Source: an uncultured Carboxylicivirga sp. (GTDB taxonomy: Bacteria; Bacteroidota; Bacteroidia; Bacteroidales; Marinilabiliaceae). Taken from it: 64,000 nucleotides of DNA. The position numbers and the translations under genes are program-made. The stretch is from NCBI GenBank assembly GCA_947503525.1, contig CANNEA010000002.1, positions 496,001 through 560,000 on the forward strand, read 5' to 3'. This document shows, piece by piece, positions 30,149 through 38,289 of this stretch (position 1 is its first letter; each line of letters begins with the position of its first letter). Under the pieces are notes generated by a model. The model was given only the letters and a program-made list of their open reading frames with translations, was not told the DNA's origin and searched no databases.

Positions 30149-30991
30149 TTATGATTCAAGCTTATTGGATGTAACCCATTCGTTGTAGGCTCCATCATAA
30201 ACTTTTACGTTGCTATAACCTAATTTCGTTGTTAAAATAGCATAAAGTAATCCTGCTCGTGTACTTGTTTGGCAATAAAGAATTACCTCTTTGTCTTTTG
30301 TAACTCCCTTTGATGTAAATAGTTTAATTAATTCATCAGTTGACTTAATTAAGCCTTTATCATCACGCATTAGATCAGAATTGATACTAATTGCACCAGG
30401 AATATGGCCTTTACTTTTTGGATCAGTACCATTAAAATAAGCATCAGCTCTGGCGTCAACTAACACAGCGCCGCTATTGTTAAGCTTGGATTTAACATCT
30501 GCTTGTGAATAATAAGTAGCACGATTTAGTGTGGCATCCACTTTACATTTTTTGGTCATCTTTGGATTTCTGGTTACCGGCTTTCGTGAAGCTTTCCAGG
30601 CATCAAGATTCCCATCCAATAATTTCACGTTTTCAGCGCCCATCATTTTCATAACCCAATACATGCGTCCGGCGTTACTGCCCTTATTGCAATACAGGAT
30701 AATCTCTTTACTTAAGTCGACGCCATGATTACCAAACACTTTGGCTACTTCAGCATCACTTTTTAGTATTCCTTCAATAGGTGTTTTTGACGATAATTCT
30801 TCAACAGGAAGGTTTATTGCATTTCGAATATGTACCTTCTGGTATTCAGTTTTCTTACGTGCATCAATAATGATACAATTCTTATCGTTAATCTTTCCTG
30901 AAAGTTCTTTAACTGAAATAAAATCTCCCTGTGCAAAACTTGCTGATACAAAATAAACCAGCAAAGCAGCTATAATGCTTAATCGTTTCAT
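30149..30991 (-). CDS. Periplasmic double-rhodanese sulfurtransferase
   Basis: 280 residues with a signal peptide (VSASFAQG). There are two rhodanese domains, roughly residues 22-135 and 145-275. Each has an active-site Cys loop: LYCNKGSNAGR in the first and LYCQTSTRAG in the second. Typical rhodaneses have one active Cys, in the second domain; here both domains keep Cys. They move sulfane sulfur between donors such as thiosulfate and thiol acceptors. It follows the porin gene by 18 bases and belongs to the octaheme cytochrome cluster. Confidence 0.9.
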   Translation of the reverse strand: MKRLSIIAALLVYFVSASFAQGDFISVKELSGKINDKNCIIIDARKKTEYQKVHIRNAINLPVEELSSKTPIEGILKSDAEVAKVFGNHGVDLSKEIILYCNKGSNAGRMYWVMKMMGAENVKLLDGNLDAWKASRKPVTRNPKMTKKCKVDATLNRATYYSQADVKSKLNNSGAVLVDARADAYFNGTDPKSKGHIPGAISINSDLMRDDKGLIKSTDELIKLFTSKGVTKDKEVILYCQTSTRAGLLYAILTTKLGYSNVKVYDGAYNEWVTSNKLES

Positions 30992-31009
30992 ATTTTCAGT
31001 TTTAATTTT

Positions 31010-32017
31010 TTAGAATTTAACTTGTAATTGAACATACAAACCGTCGTTTTTCGTTTCGGTAGGCTTTTCTGCTCGGTATAAATAATTGACTTGCAGTCTG
31101 GTCCAGTCATTAAAGAAATAATTGGCGCCAAATGTCATCACGTCTTCTTTATAATCATTGATACCGGCATCGAAAAATTCATACTTAAAAACTGGTTGAA
31201 CCATCCACTTTGTCATATACATGGCTTGAACATATGCTCCACTTCGTTTTTCTCCAAGAGCAAGAAGTTCTCCTCCACAACCACCACCAAGTGAGCGGTC
31301 ATAGTCGCCTTCATCAACGATGTATTCAGCCATCATTCTGAAGTTCCCTTTTGTGATTTCTAATTCAGCCGCATAAGATGTACGGTCTTTATCTTCTGTA
31401 GTAGGGTGTCCATAACGGAATGATCCACCGAAATATAAGAAATCAAGAGGATGGACTACTAAACGGCCAACCCAATCTTTTGCAGTGTTATTATCTTTTC
31501 TAAGACCTGCACCATTCATATAAGCCAAACGGTATTGAACTAAAGTACTTCTATCGCCGCCCAAAACCATTAATCCAATATCGCGTTGGGGAACGATAAG
31601 CTGATCAGCAGCTCTTGAACGAAAGATCGTATGGATACCGCTACAAGGCGTTCCACCCAAATCCATACTGAAAGGAGACTTAAAAGAACCTACTGAAATA
31701 TTAGCCCATTCCCAGCGATTGTAAGAAAGAAAGGCATCCAATAAATAAGCATTTCCATCACCAAGCATTGGACTCATCTCCATCACCACGTAGTAGGAGA
31801 AATCGTAAGGTATATTTCCGGTTGCACCCAGGCGGGCACGACGGAATTCAAAGGAGTTTTCACCTTTGTCAGTAAATTGATAATTATACTCGGACTGTAA
31901 GAATCCAAATATTTTTAATGCTTCATCGTCACTTGCTGCTGATTCGCAACCTTGAGCCAAGCCTTTTAATGGAAGCAATAACATGGCTAAAAGAAATAAT
32001 ATTGAAAAATGCTTCAT
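31010..32017 (-). CDS. O/P-type outer-membrane porin
   Basis: 335 residues with a signal peptide (LKGLAQ). The alternating pattern and the start GFLQSEYNYQF, the central FRRARLGATGNI, SPFSMDLGG and a terminal aromatic (QLQVKF) match the phosphate-selective porin O/P superfamily, which is now known for various anions. Placed between rhodanese genes, it may be the entry route for a sulfur anion (inference). Confidence 0.8.
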   Translation of the reverse strand: MKHFSILFLLAMLLLPLKGLAQGCESAASDDEALKIFGFLQSEYNYQFTDKGENSFEFRRARLGATGNIPYDFSYYVVMEMSPMLGDGNAYLLDAFLSYNRWEWANISVGSFKSPFSMDLGGTPCSGIHTIFRSRAADQLIVPQRDIGLMVLGGDRSTLVQYRLAYMNGAGLRKDNNTAKDWVGRLVVHPLDFLYFGGSFRYGHPTTEDKDRTSYAAELEITKGNFRMMAEYIVDEGDYDRSLGGGCGGELLALGEKRSGAYVQAMYMTKWMVQPVFKYEFFDAGINDYKEDVMTFGANYFFNDWTRLQVNYLYRAEKPTETKNDGLYVQLQVKF

Positions 32018-32044
32018 GATTTGAATTTGCTTAGGTAAATAAAA

Positions 32045-32076
32045 GAAGGTGCTGCTGATTTTGTAGCAACACCTTC
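32045..32076 (-). terminator. Terminator after the rhodanese lipoprotein gene
   Basis: GAAGGTGCTGCT (32045-32056) pairs with AGCAACACCTTC (32065-32076) with one wobble, and on the minus strand it is followed by TTTTATTT. It separates the first rhodanese transcript from the porin-rhodanese pair, so the two may also be expressed separately. Confidence 0.75.
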
Positions 32077-32102
32077 AAGATTGCTATAACTAAGTGTGCA
32101 AC

Positions 32103-33095
32103 TTATTGTACTAATGGAAGATCAAGAGAATTAGAATCGCCACCCCACTGGTTTGTAGTCCATGCTGTGTTAGAATTATATAACTTATTCATACCGAATG
32201 TTAAGCTATAGGCATCGTATCCAATAACACGCAAGTAAGCTGTAATAACAGCTGATGTTTGTCCAGTGTAGCAGTAAGTCACTACTTTTTTAGAAGGATC
32301 AAGATTAGTCATTGTAGCATCACCACTTTCCAATGGCTCAATTAACAATGGTAATAAACGCTGTGAGTTAGCGATATGACCAAATGCGCTGTAATCATCT
32401 CCACTGAAATAATTATTTACAAAGTAGTTCGAAGGGTTGTCTACAACATCCTGTGCACTAGCTGTCTTAAAACCTTGCGATACTACATACTCTACACGCT
32501 CTTTTAAGATATCGGCACCAAGAGTAGCTGTAGAAGGGAAAGCAGGAATATCATAAACCATTCTATCAGGAGCTCCGTCATAAGCCCAATTAGAATGATC
32601 TTTTGCCAGGTCAGCAATATTATCATTCCAGCTAGAAGCTGTTGTTGCACTCCAACCACTCATTCCCCACTTCATGGCCTGTGCATCATGGTAACCATAT
32701 AGTCTTAATAATGAAGTGTAATAACAAGCCGTTTGTCCTGAATAACAAACCACTAAAACTGGTTTGTCTGCTTTGGCCGCTTCTGTTAGTATCTCTGAAC
32801 CGGCAACATTATGTGCATCTTGAATATGACCGGCAGCAAATGCAGATGCCTCACGGATATCAATGACATAATATCCACTAACATCTCCTGAACTGTAACC
32901 ACCATGAACGAATTTCTGTCCTGCGCTATTCTTAATTACATGGTTCAAATCCATATCAATGTCTACCAGGTGATCCATCAATGTTTCAGCAGGATTAACT
33001 TCCGGTGTACCTGATTCACCATCTTCTTTACAACTTGTAAAAACGAATGTGCTAGCTAAAAGCACTACCATTAAATAATTAAATAGATTTTTCAT
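32103..33095 (-). CDS. Double-rhodanese lipoprotein
   Basis: 330 residues. The signal peptide ends in FTSC, giving a lipoprotein. Two rhodanese domains carry Cys loops CYSGQTACY and CYTGQTSAV, each followed by the rhodanese end LxxxGYxxAxxxxxGMxxW/L. The Cys loops are six residues long, the rhodanese size. It lies outside the inner membrane between the porin gene and the single-rhodanese gene, and its start is 123 bases from the stop of that gene. A sulfur-relay role with its neighbours is inferred. Confidence 0.88.
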   Translation of the reverse strand: MKNLFNYLMVVLLASTFVFTSCKEDGESGTPEVNPAETLMDHLVDIDMDLNHVIKNSAGQKFVHGGYSSGDVSGYYVIDIREASAFAAGHIQDAHNVAGSEILTEAAKADKPVLVVCYSGQTACYYTSLLRLYGYHDAQAMKWGMSGWSATTASSWNDNIADLAKDHSNWAYDGAPDRMVYDIPAFPSTATLGADILKERVEYVVSQGFKTASAQDVVDNPSNYFVNNYFSGDDYSAFGHIANSQRLLPLLIEPLESGDATMTNLDPSKKVVTYCYTGQTSAVITAYLRVIGYDAYSLTFGMNKLYNSNTAWTTNQWGGDSNSLDLPLVQ

Positions 33096-33218
33096 GTTAT
33101 TGATTTTAAAAGATTTAAGGTCTCATAAAACGTTTCACTAATCAGCATGGAAATTTGATTAACTAGCTCGTTTCATGAATCTTGATTTAAACTATTTTAA
33201 GTGTTAATTTCATTTTTA

Positions 33219-33728
33219 TTAGCAGCCTCCGCCATCGTCATGCTTAGCAGGCCCACCCGCCAACATTTCTAAATTCTTGTCGCAATAATCCGGATAGCTC
33301 AGTTCCCATTTTTTCCATCCCTCTTCAAGCACTAATACTTTTTTGTATCCCATTTGCTCAAGCGTTTGTCCGGCCAAAATGGAGCGCTTGCCTTTTTTGC
33401 AATACAAAATGATAAGCTCGTCCTGAGTTGGCATGTATAGACCTTCGTTGTCCCAAAATGTTGCATTGTTAATACTAAACTCGATACTTCCTCTTGGTAT
33501 GTTTACAGAACCAGGGATATATCCGTGATAGTGTTCATCTTTTTGACGTACATCAATCACGGTGAATATCTCTTCTGTTTCCATGATATTCATAAGCTCA
33601 TCGGCTTTTGTTGTTTGTACTTCTTCAAAAGCTTTGTTCACCATCTGATCAATCGTTAGATCTGTTGGTTGTGTATTGCAGGCCATAAGTGCAAGCAATA
33701 AAACGGATAGTATGATGTAGTTTCTCAT
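33219..33728 (-). CDS. Single-domain rhodanese lipoprotein with Cys tail
   Basis: 169 residues. The signal peptide ends in LMAC. One rhodanese domain has the active loop LYCKKGKRS in residues ~105-115 and ends LEEGWKKW. The C-terminus is HDDGGGC, an unusual terminal Cys with a Gly linker that could bind metal or form a disulfide. It starts five bases after the cytochrome b gene, so they are cotranscribed. Confidence 0.9.
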   Translation of the reverse strand: MRNYIILSVLLLALMACNTQPTDLTIDQMVNKAFEEVQTTKADELMNIMETEEIFTVIDVRQKDEHYHGYIPGSVNIPRGSIEFSINNATFWDNEGLYMPTQDELIILYCKKGKRSILAGQTLEQMGYKKVLVLEEGWKKWELSYPDYCDKNLEMLAGGPAKHDDGGGC

Positions 33729-33733
33729 GATAA

Positions 33734-34345
33734 TTATTTTGTATGATTTTCGCTTTGTTCAAGATCTTCGTAACCAGTAATCATGGCTTTAAGATTGGCA
33801 CTAATAGTGTGACCGGTTGTAATCAGATAAAGGTGAACGATGACAAATACGACCAATAAGAAAGCACCAAGTGTATGTAATACTGCAACTGTTTCTAATC
33901 CTTGTAATGTGAATGGTTTATCCGGATAGTGGAAAAACAAATAAAGAAATCCTGAGATTAGCTGAACCGGGAAGACTAAAATGATTAATCCGAAGTACAC
34001 AATTCGCTGAAGAGGATTCAATTTTGACTCCGCTGTTTTTGGAACAGGATGAGGTTCATTTTTGAAGATCCCTGACATGTAATACATTATCTGAGATTTC
34101 ACGTTGTTTCGAACTGGTATAAACTGTCTGCTCTGCCCTGTTACCACCATCCAGAATATTGCAAATATGGTCAGTACCAGAAAGCCCCATCCAGCTGCAG
34201 AATGCAGACGAACCGATGATTCAAAGCCAAATAATTCAAATGAACCATGGATTTCGAATCCCGTTAATCCTAATAAAAGAATTAACATCATTTGTGTCCA
34301 GTGCCAGAAACGTTCAAAACGGCTATATATCTTTACTTTATTCAT
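33734..34345 (-). CDS. Membrane cytochrome b (thiosulfate reductase/formate dehydrogenase gamma-like)
   Basis: 203 residues with four main hydrophobic spans. Candidate heme-b His residues lie in RFWHW (span 1), RLHSAAGWG (span 2), LHTLGAF and VHLYLITTGH (late spans). This is the cytochrome b561/Ni-Fe hydrogenase b-type family. It would take electrons from menaquinol and pass them to the octaheme cytochrome encoded two bases upstream in the operon. Confidence 0.88.
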   Translation of the reverse strand: MNKVKIYSRFERFWHWTQMMLILLLGLTGFEIHGSFELFGFESSVRLHSAAGWGFLVLTIFAIFWMVVTGQSRQFIPVRNNVKSQIMYYMSGIFKNEPHPVPKTAESKLNPLQRIVYFGLIILVFPVQLISGFLYLFFHYPDKPFTLQGLETVAVLHTLGAFLLVVFVIVHLYLITTGHTISANLKAMITGYEDLEQSENHTK

Positions 34346-34347
34346 AT

Positions 34348-35940
34348 TTATTTGTTTTTAAAGAAGGCAACAATACGGCCAATCATATGAGCAAATATTC
34401 CGACTATAGTGAGGACGATTAAACTCATACCAGCATAATCAACAGTTTTAGAATAATCGCGACCCGGTAAATAGAAATCTTTTAAGTTATCAAGGCGTCC
34501 TTCTCGTGAATGACACTCTGTACATGTCAGAGTTTCTTCTTTTGGCGAAACCATATGGTTGATTGGCCAGTAGGCTTCAGACTCAACAAAATCGTAGTTA
34601 CCACTATATGGGCGGTCGTTATATTTCATACCTAATCGAGAAGCTGTGTCCCAGTCAAAATCTTTCCAGAATGCACCTTCACCTTTTTCAGCTGCCCAAA
34701 GTTTAAGGTTAATTAATGTGTTGTGATCAACATCATAAATCTGTTTTCCTCTATGCACTTTAACAGGCCATATTTTAGCTGTCGAATCCTGATATGAACC
34801 GAATAACTCATTGATCTTAACCGGAATTTCAGAAATAGTATCACTGGTTAAGAAATGATCAGCAGTACCATTAAACCAGTAGTATTCAGGTTTAACATCA
34901 TTATCCCAAACGAAATTCCCTTTTATTGAAAGGTAATTGTGATTACCATCCGCATCATCTTCCGAATAGCCATTCCCTTCATCATCCAACATTCCGGCTG
35001 AAGACCAATCCCAATACAACTTAGTGGCATTAGCTTTGGCATAAATTGGAATATGACAGGTTTGACAGGCCAGTTTCTCAAAGTGCTGATCCAATACAGC
35101 ATCATTATGAGGAGTAGCAGTATGACACTGGTCACAATCAATCCGGTTTTCATTCATAGAAGAAACCGAGTATAATTTACCTTTTATATTATGACGTTCG
35201 GTGGTATGACAATCGATACAAGCCATATCAGCTCCTTCGTTGGTCATGTGAACATCAACATGTTTTGAGCAGGATAGCAAAGCTTCCTCCAGGTCACCAT
35301 GTTTTACATTGTTACCACCTCCACCATAAAAATGACAGATACCACAGTTATTCTTTTTAGGTAAACCAACATTCTGCGCTACATATGGATAGTCAGGTAC
35401 TTGATAGGCGGCGTTTGCGGTTTCAGCTGTTGCCGGCATTCCTCCTTGTCCCTTTTGTTTAAAGTAGCTATCGGTTTGATCATGGCAAACTAAACAATCG
35501 ATATTGCGATTATCGGCAAAATCAAAGCTTTTATCTTTCCAACCTAAACCAATATGGCAACGCATACATGAGCCATTATTACCATTGGCACCCGTACAGA
35601 AGTTGTTAAGTAAGTTTTTCTTCCCAATGCTTACTTTACCCTTGCCCGGTATTTCCACATCACGTTCCCACTTCCAGTGTGCCGTAGCCATAACTTCTTC
35701 ATCGCGTCCGGTATGACATGATAAACACGCGGCAGTTACATCGTGTGGTGTAGCAAAATCTTGCTGTAGAATTTCGAATTGAGAATGATCAACAGAAGAG
35801 ACGTGTTCTGATTTTAGTTTGACTTTTATCTGATCAGGCTCTCCTTTATAACTTGCAACCTTAACCGTAAGGTACAGTGCTCCAATTGGAAGGAGGAGGC
35901 TGACCAACATGGTTGTTGCTGAATTAGAGAATTTTTTCAT
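34348..35940 (-). CDS. Octaheme cytochrome c, tetrathionate-reductase (OTR) family
   Basis: 530 residues from the ATG at 35940, which gives a clean signal/anchor start (MKKFSNSATTMLVSLLL); a longer frame to 36057 overlaps the divergent regulator and lacks a signal. It has exactly eight CxxCH heme motifs: CLSCH, CMRCH, CLVCH, CGICH, CIDCH, CDQCH, CQTCH and CTECH. A C-terminal hydrophobic helix (SLIVLTIVGIFAHMIG) anchors it. Shewanella OTR reduces tetrathionate, nitrite and hydroxylamine in vitro, and its true substrate is unsettled. Here it is encoded with a quinol-type cytochrome b and exported rhodaneses, which favours a sulfur substrate. Confidence 0.9.
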   Translation of the reverse strand: MKKFSNSATTMLVSLLLPIGALYLTVKVASYKGEPDQIKVKLKSEHVSSVDHSQFEILQQDFATPHDVTAACLSCHTGRDEEVMATAHWKWERDVEIPGKGKVSIGKKNLLNNFCTGANGNNGSCMRCHIGLGWKDKSFDFADNRNIDCLVCHDQTDSYFKQKGQGGMPATAETANAAYQVPDYPYVAQNVGLPKKNNCGICHFYGGGGNNVKHGDLEEALLSCSKHVDVHMTNEGADMACIDCHTTERHNIKGKLYSVSSMNENRIDCDQCHTATPHNDAVLDQHFEKLACQTCHIPIYAKANATKLYWDWSSAGMLDDEGNGYSEDDADGNHNYLSIKGNFVWDNDVKPEYYWFNGTADHFLTSDTISEIPVKINELFGSYQDSTAKIWPVKVHRGKQIYDVDHNTLINLKLWAAEKGEGAFWKDFDWDTASRLGMKYNDRPYSGNYDFVESEAYWPINHMVSPKEETLTCTECHSREGRLDNLKDFYLPGRDYSKTVDYAGMSLIVLTIVGIFAHMIGRIVAFFKNK

Positions 35941-35959
35941 GATACTTTTGGATTTGGTA

Positions 35960-35967
35960 CAAATGTA
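35960..35967 (-). promoter_or_regulatory. Candidate -7 element of the octaheme operon
   Basis: TACATTTG on the minus strand fits TAnnTTTG, about 20 bases before the chosen start at 35940. No good -33 TTG is seen at the right spacing, which suits a promoter that depends on an activator. Confidence 0.4.
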
Positions 35968-36078
35968 TATTTGAAGATTTTTTTCTCTAAATAATTGAGC
36001 GGGCAACAAAACGGAAAAAAATCTGTAATAGAACGTTTCTAAATTGACGGCCATCACAACTTTTCTTGATTTATTTCG

Positions 36079-36086
36079 TATTTTTG
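36079..36086 (+). promoter_or_regulatory. Candidate -7 element of the Crp/FNR-like regulator
   Basis: TATTTTTG fits TAnnTTTG and lies 26 bases before the ATG at 36113. This supports that start over the ATG-less upstream extension at 36044. No -33 element was found. Confidence 0.4.
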
Positions 36087-36112
36087 ATGTAACAAGCTTA
36101 AAATGTTATAGT

Positions 36113-36808
36113 ATGCCAAAGCCAGTAGTGTTTAACGGTTGCTCCGTTGGGGAAAATCCATTGTGTTGTTTTGATGAGTTGACAGAGGAAGAGATTGCGT
36201 TTATTGATGAAAACAGTGTTGAGGTAGAGTATAAACGTGGAGAAACAATTTGTAAGCAAGGATCATTTGCTTCGCATATAATGGTATTAAAAGAAGGACT
36301 TGCAAAAATCTATTTGGAGAACACAAATGATTCTTTGGTTCTGAAAATACTTCCTGCGGTTAATATTATAGGTTTACCTGCTTTATTCGATGGCAATGCA
36401 GTATTTCCGTATAGTGCACAAACTTATATGGATTCAGCCGTAAAGTTGATTGACATTAATGCATTTAAGAGCTTGATTGAGACCAATGCAAAATTTGCAT
36501 GCAAGATCATTAGTATGTTGGCTGAAAATTCAGTTATTATTAATGGTCGTTTTTTCTGTTTAACTAAGAAGCAGACTTACGGCCGTTTGGCAGATGTTTT
36601 ACTTTGTCTGGCACAACGGATTTACAAAACGGATAAGTTTCCGCTACAATTATCCAGAAAAGATTTAGCTGAGATAGCGAGTATGTCAGTAGAAAGTACA
36701 ACACGCATATTGACCAAATTTAAAGAAGATGGTTTGATTGCTGTTAAAACCGATTCCATTGAAATCTTGGATTTGGATAGATTAACAGATATTAGTCAGA
36801 TAGGATAA
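36113..36808 (+). CDS. Crp/FNR-family transcription regulator
   Basis: 231 residues from the ATG at 36113. It has an N-terminal cyclic-nucleotide-binding-type beta-roll (EVEYKRGETICKQGSFASHIMVLKEGLAKIY begins the family pattern) and a C-terminal winged HTH (LSRKDLAEIASMSVESTTRIL). The N-terminus holds Cys10, Cys18 and Cys19, with another Cys in ETICKQG; these could ligate an iron-sulfur cluster as in FNR, although the spacing differs. It is divergent from the octaheme cytochrome operon across ~170 bases, so it probably controls that operon in response to redox state or a sulfur compound (inference). Confidence 0.9.
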   Translation: MPKPVVFNGCSVGENPLCCFDELTEEEIAFIDENSVEVEYKRGETICKQGSFASHIMVLKEGLAKIYLENTNDSLVLKILPAVNIIGLPALFDGNAVFPYSAQTYMDSAVKLIDINAFKSLIETNAKFACKIISMLAENSVIINGRFFCLTKKQTYGRLADVLLCLAQRIYKTDKFPLQLSRKDLAEIASMSVESTTRILTKFKEDGLIAVKTDSIEILDLDRLTDISQIG

Positions 36809-36850
36809 TATTAGTATAAGTCAGAAATAAGGGGGTGTCCGAAAATAAAG

Positions 36851-36960
36851 TTTCACGCAAAGATCGCTAAGGATTTCGCAAAGGACGCAAAGTATAAAAT
36901 GCTATTTTTCATAGCTTTGCGTCCTTTGTGATTTTCTTGCTTTACGCACTTTGTGAGAAA
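36851..36960. repeat. Long imperfect palindrome with CGCAAAG repeats
   Basis: The left half has repeated CGCAAAG/CGCTAAG words (36851-36891). The right half is their reverse complement (CTTTGCGTCCTTTGTG around 36915-36930, ending near 36960), around a ~20-base centre. Such CGCAAAG palindromes recur between genes in many Bacteroidota genomes. It lies between the convergent ends of the Crp-like gene and the TPR gene and can act as a bidirectional terminator. Confidence 0.8.
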
Positions 36961-37045
36961 TAATAGAGTTTTTGTACACCCGCTTTTTCATTTTATAAAT
37001 GATATTGTTTTCACCTCAATCAATTGTGCTTTCTTTTATTCGAAA

Positions 37046-38287
37046 TTATCTGCGAGCCATTAAATAATTCACATACAATTGCAGTCCTATAATACCTCCA
37101 ATAAATAATAAATTAAATAAGCCCCATTGCCCACTTACAGCTTCCTGAAAAAGACCCAGCAAACCTATACAAGCAAGAGATATGCTAAGGTACAGCATTT
37201 TTTTACGATCCTTTTTCCATTGTAGCATGCCTGTGGCCGACGCAGCCATGGCCATAAACAAGAAGAAGATTGATGGAAAAGTAGGAAAGCTTTCGGCAAG
37301 AATAAGTCTGGCTGCCCCTGAAGCCAAAGACAACAGCAATAAGGAACCAACCCAGGCTGAGGTGTTCTTCTCTAATTTAGTTAAGGCGTACTTCCCATAG
37401 CTATGCATTCGTAATACAAAGTTGGCTAGTGGAGTTAAAAACCAGGATGAGAATACGAAAATTAAATAGACGTATAGAAAGGGTTGAATAAAGGGTTCAA
37501 TATCTGGATTTTTATCGGCCAAACGATTTAGAAATTGATAAGCAAAGTACAATCCGATAACTAAGAACATTTGCACTTTGCCAGGCAATTTATTCAGGGC
37601 AAAGGAAATATTCAATAACCAACGATACAGAAAAAACCTGGACTTCACAGCCAGTTTTATGCCTTCAATGGCCAAGTGGTTTGTTGGTTCAAGAGCCAAT
37701 GACTGTTTAAAATGTACCAGTGCATCTTTATGCTTACCTCTTTCCAATAAGCTATAACCGGAATGGGCAAAGGTATCAGCGTTTTCAGGATTTTCAGATA
37801 GGGAATCTTTAAACAACTGTTCAGCTTCACTCAGACGACCGAGCTTAGTTAAGGCATCTCCTTTGGCATTAAGGCACTGCTCATTTTGAGGATCATAGTC
37901 CAGTCCAAGATCAGCTGTTTTGAGCGCCTCTTCAAATTGCTTGTAATAGATTTGAATATGGCATAGCAAACCATAAAATGCCGGTTTGGTAGGATCGATG
38001 CTTAAGGCTATTTCAATGGCTTTTTTAGCTTTTGCGACGTCTTCTTTTTCAAACTCTATAATAGCCTGGGCATAAAATAATAAGTCGTCATCAGGATTCT
38101 CAGAAATAGCTATCTGAATTTCCTTCTCGGCATTTGCCAATTCACCCATCTGAATCCAGTTCATTATCAAAAGAAACTTGGCTTCAGGGATATTTGGATC
38201 TTGCCCTAAAATGGATTGTAGTAAAGAAACCGATTCGCTAAATCGATTTTGTTGATATAATTGTTCGGCACGTGTTAATTCGTACAT
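37046..38287 (-). CDS. TPR protein with C-terminal membrane spans
   Basis: 413 residues. About six TPR motifs fill residues 1-215 (for example LYQQNRFSESVSLLQSIL, ALKTADLGLDYDPQN, ALVHFKQSLALEPTNH). The rest has five hydrophobic segments from about residue 235. No enzyme motif is seen. It starts two bases after the stop of the TPR-AAA ATPase gene, so the two are made together and likely work in one complex. Function is unknown. Confidence 0.85.
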   Translation of the reverse strand: MYELTRAEQLYQQNRFSESVSLLQSILGQDPNIPEAKFLLIMNWIQMGELANAEKEIQIAISENPDDDLLFYAQAIIEFEKEDVAKAKKAIEIALSIDPTKPAFYGLLCHIQIYYKQFEEALKTADLGLDYDPQNEQCLNAKGDALTKLGRLSEAEQLFKDSLSENPENADTFAHSGYSLLERGKHKDALVHFKQSLALEPTNHLAIEGIKLAVKSRFFLYRWLLNISFALNKLPGKVQMFLVIGLYFAYQFLNRLADKNPDIEPFIQPFLYVYLIFVFSSWFLTPLANFVLRMHSYGKYALTKLEKNTSAWVGSLLLLSLASGAARLILAESFPTFPSIFFLFMAMAASATGMLQWKKDRKKMLYLSISLACIGLLGLFQEAVSGQWGLFNLLFIGGIIGLQLYVNYLMARR

Positions 38288-38289
38288 AC

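Noticed and set aside
34348-36057. Long start at 36057 for the octaheme cytochrome
   Set aside because: It overlaps the divergent regulator's promoter region and removes the signal peptide from the N-terminus.
36044-36112. Upstream start for the Crp/FNR-like gene
   Set aside because: It would place the -7 candidate at 36079 inside the coding region and adds residues with no family match.
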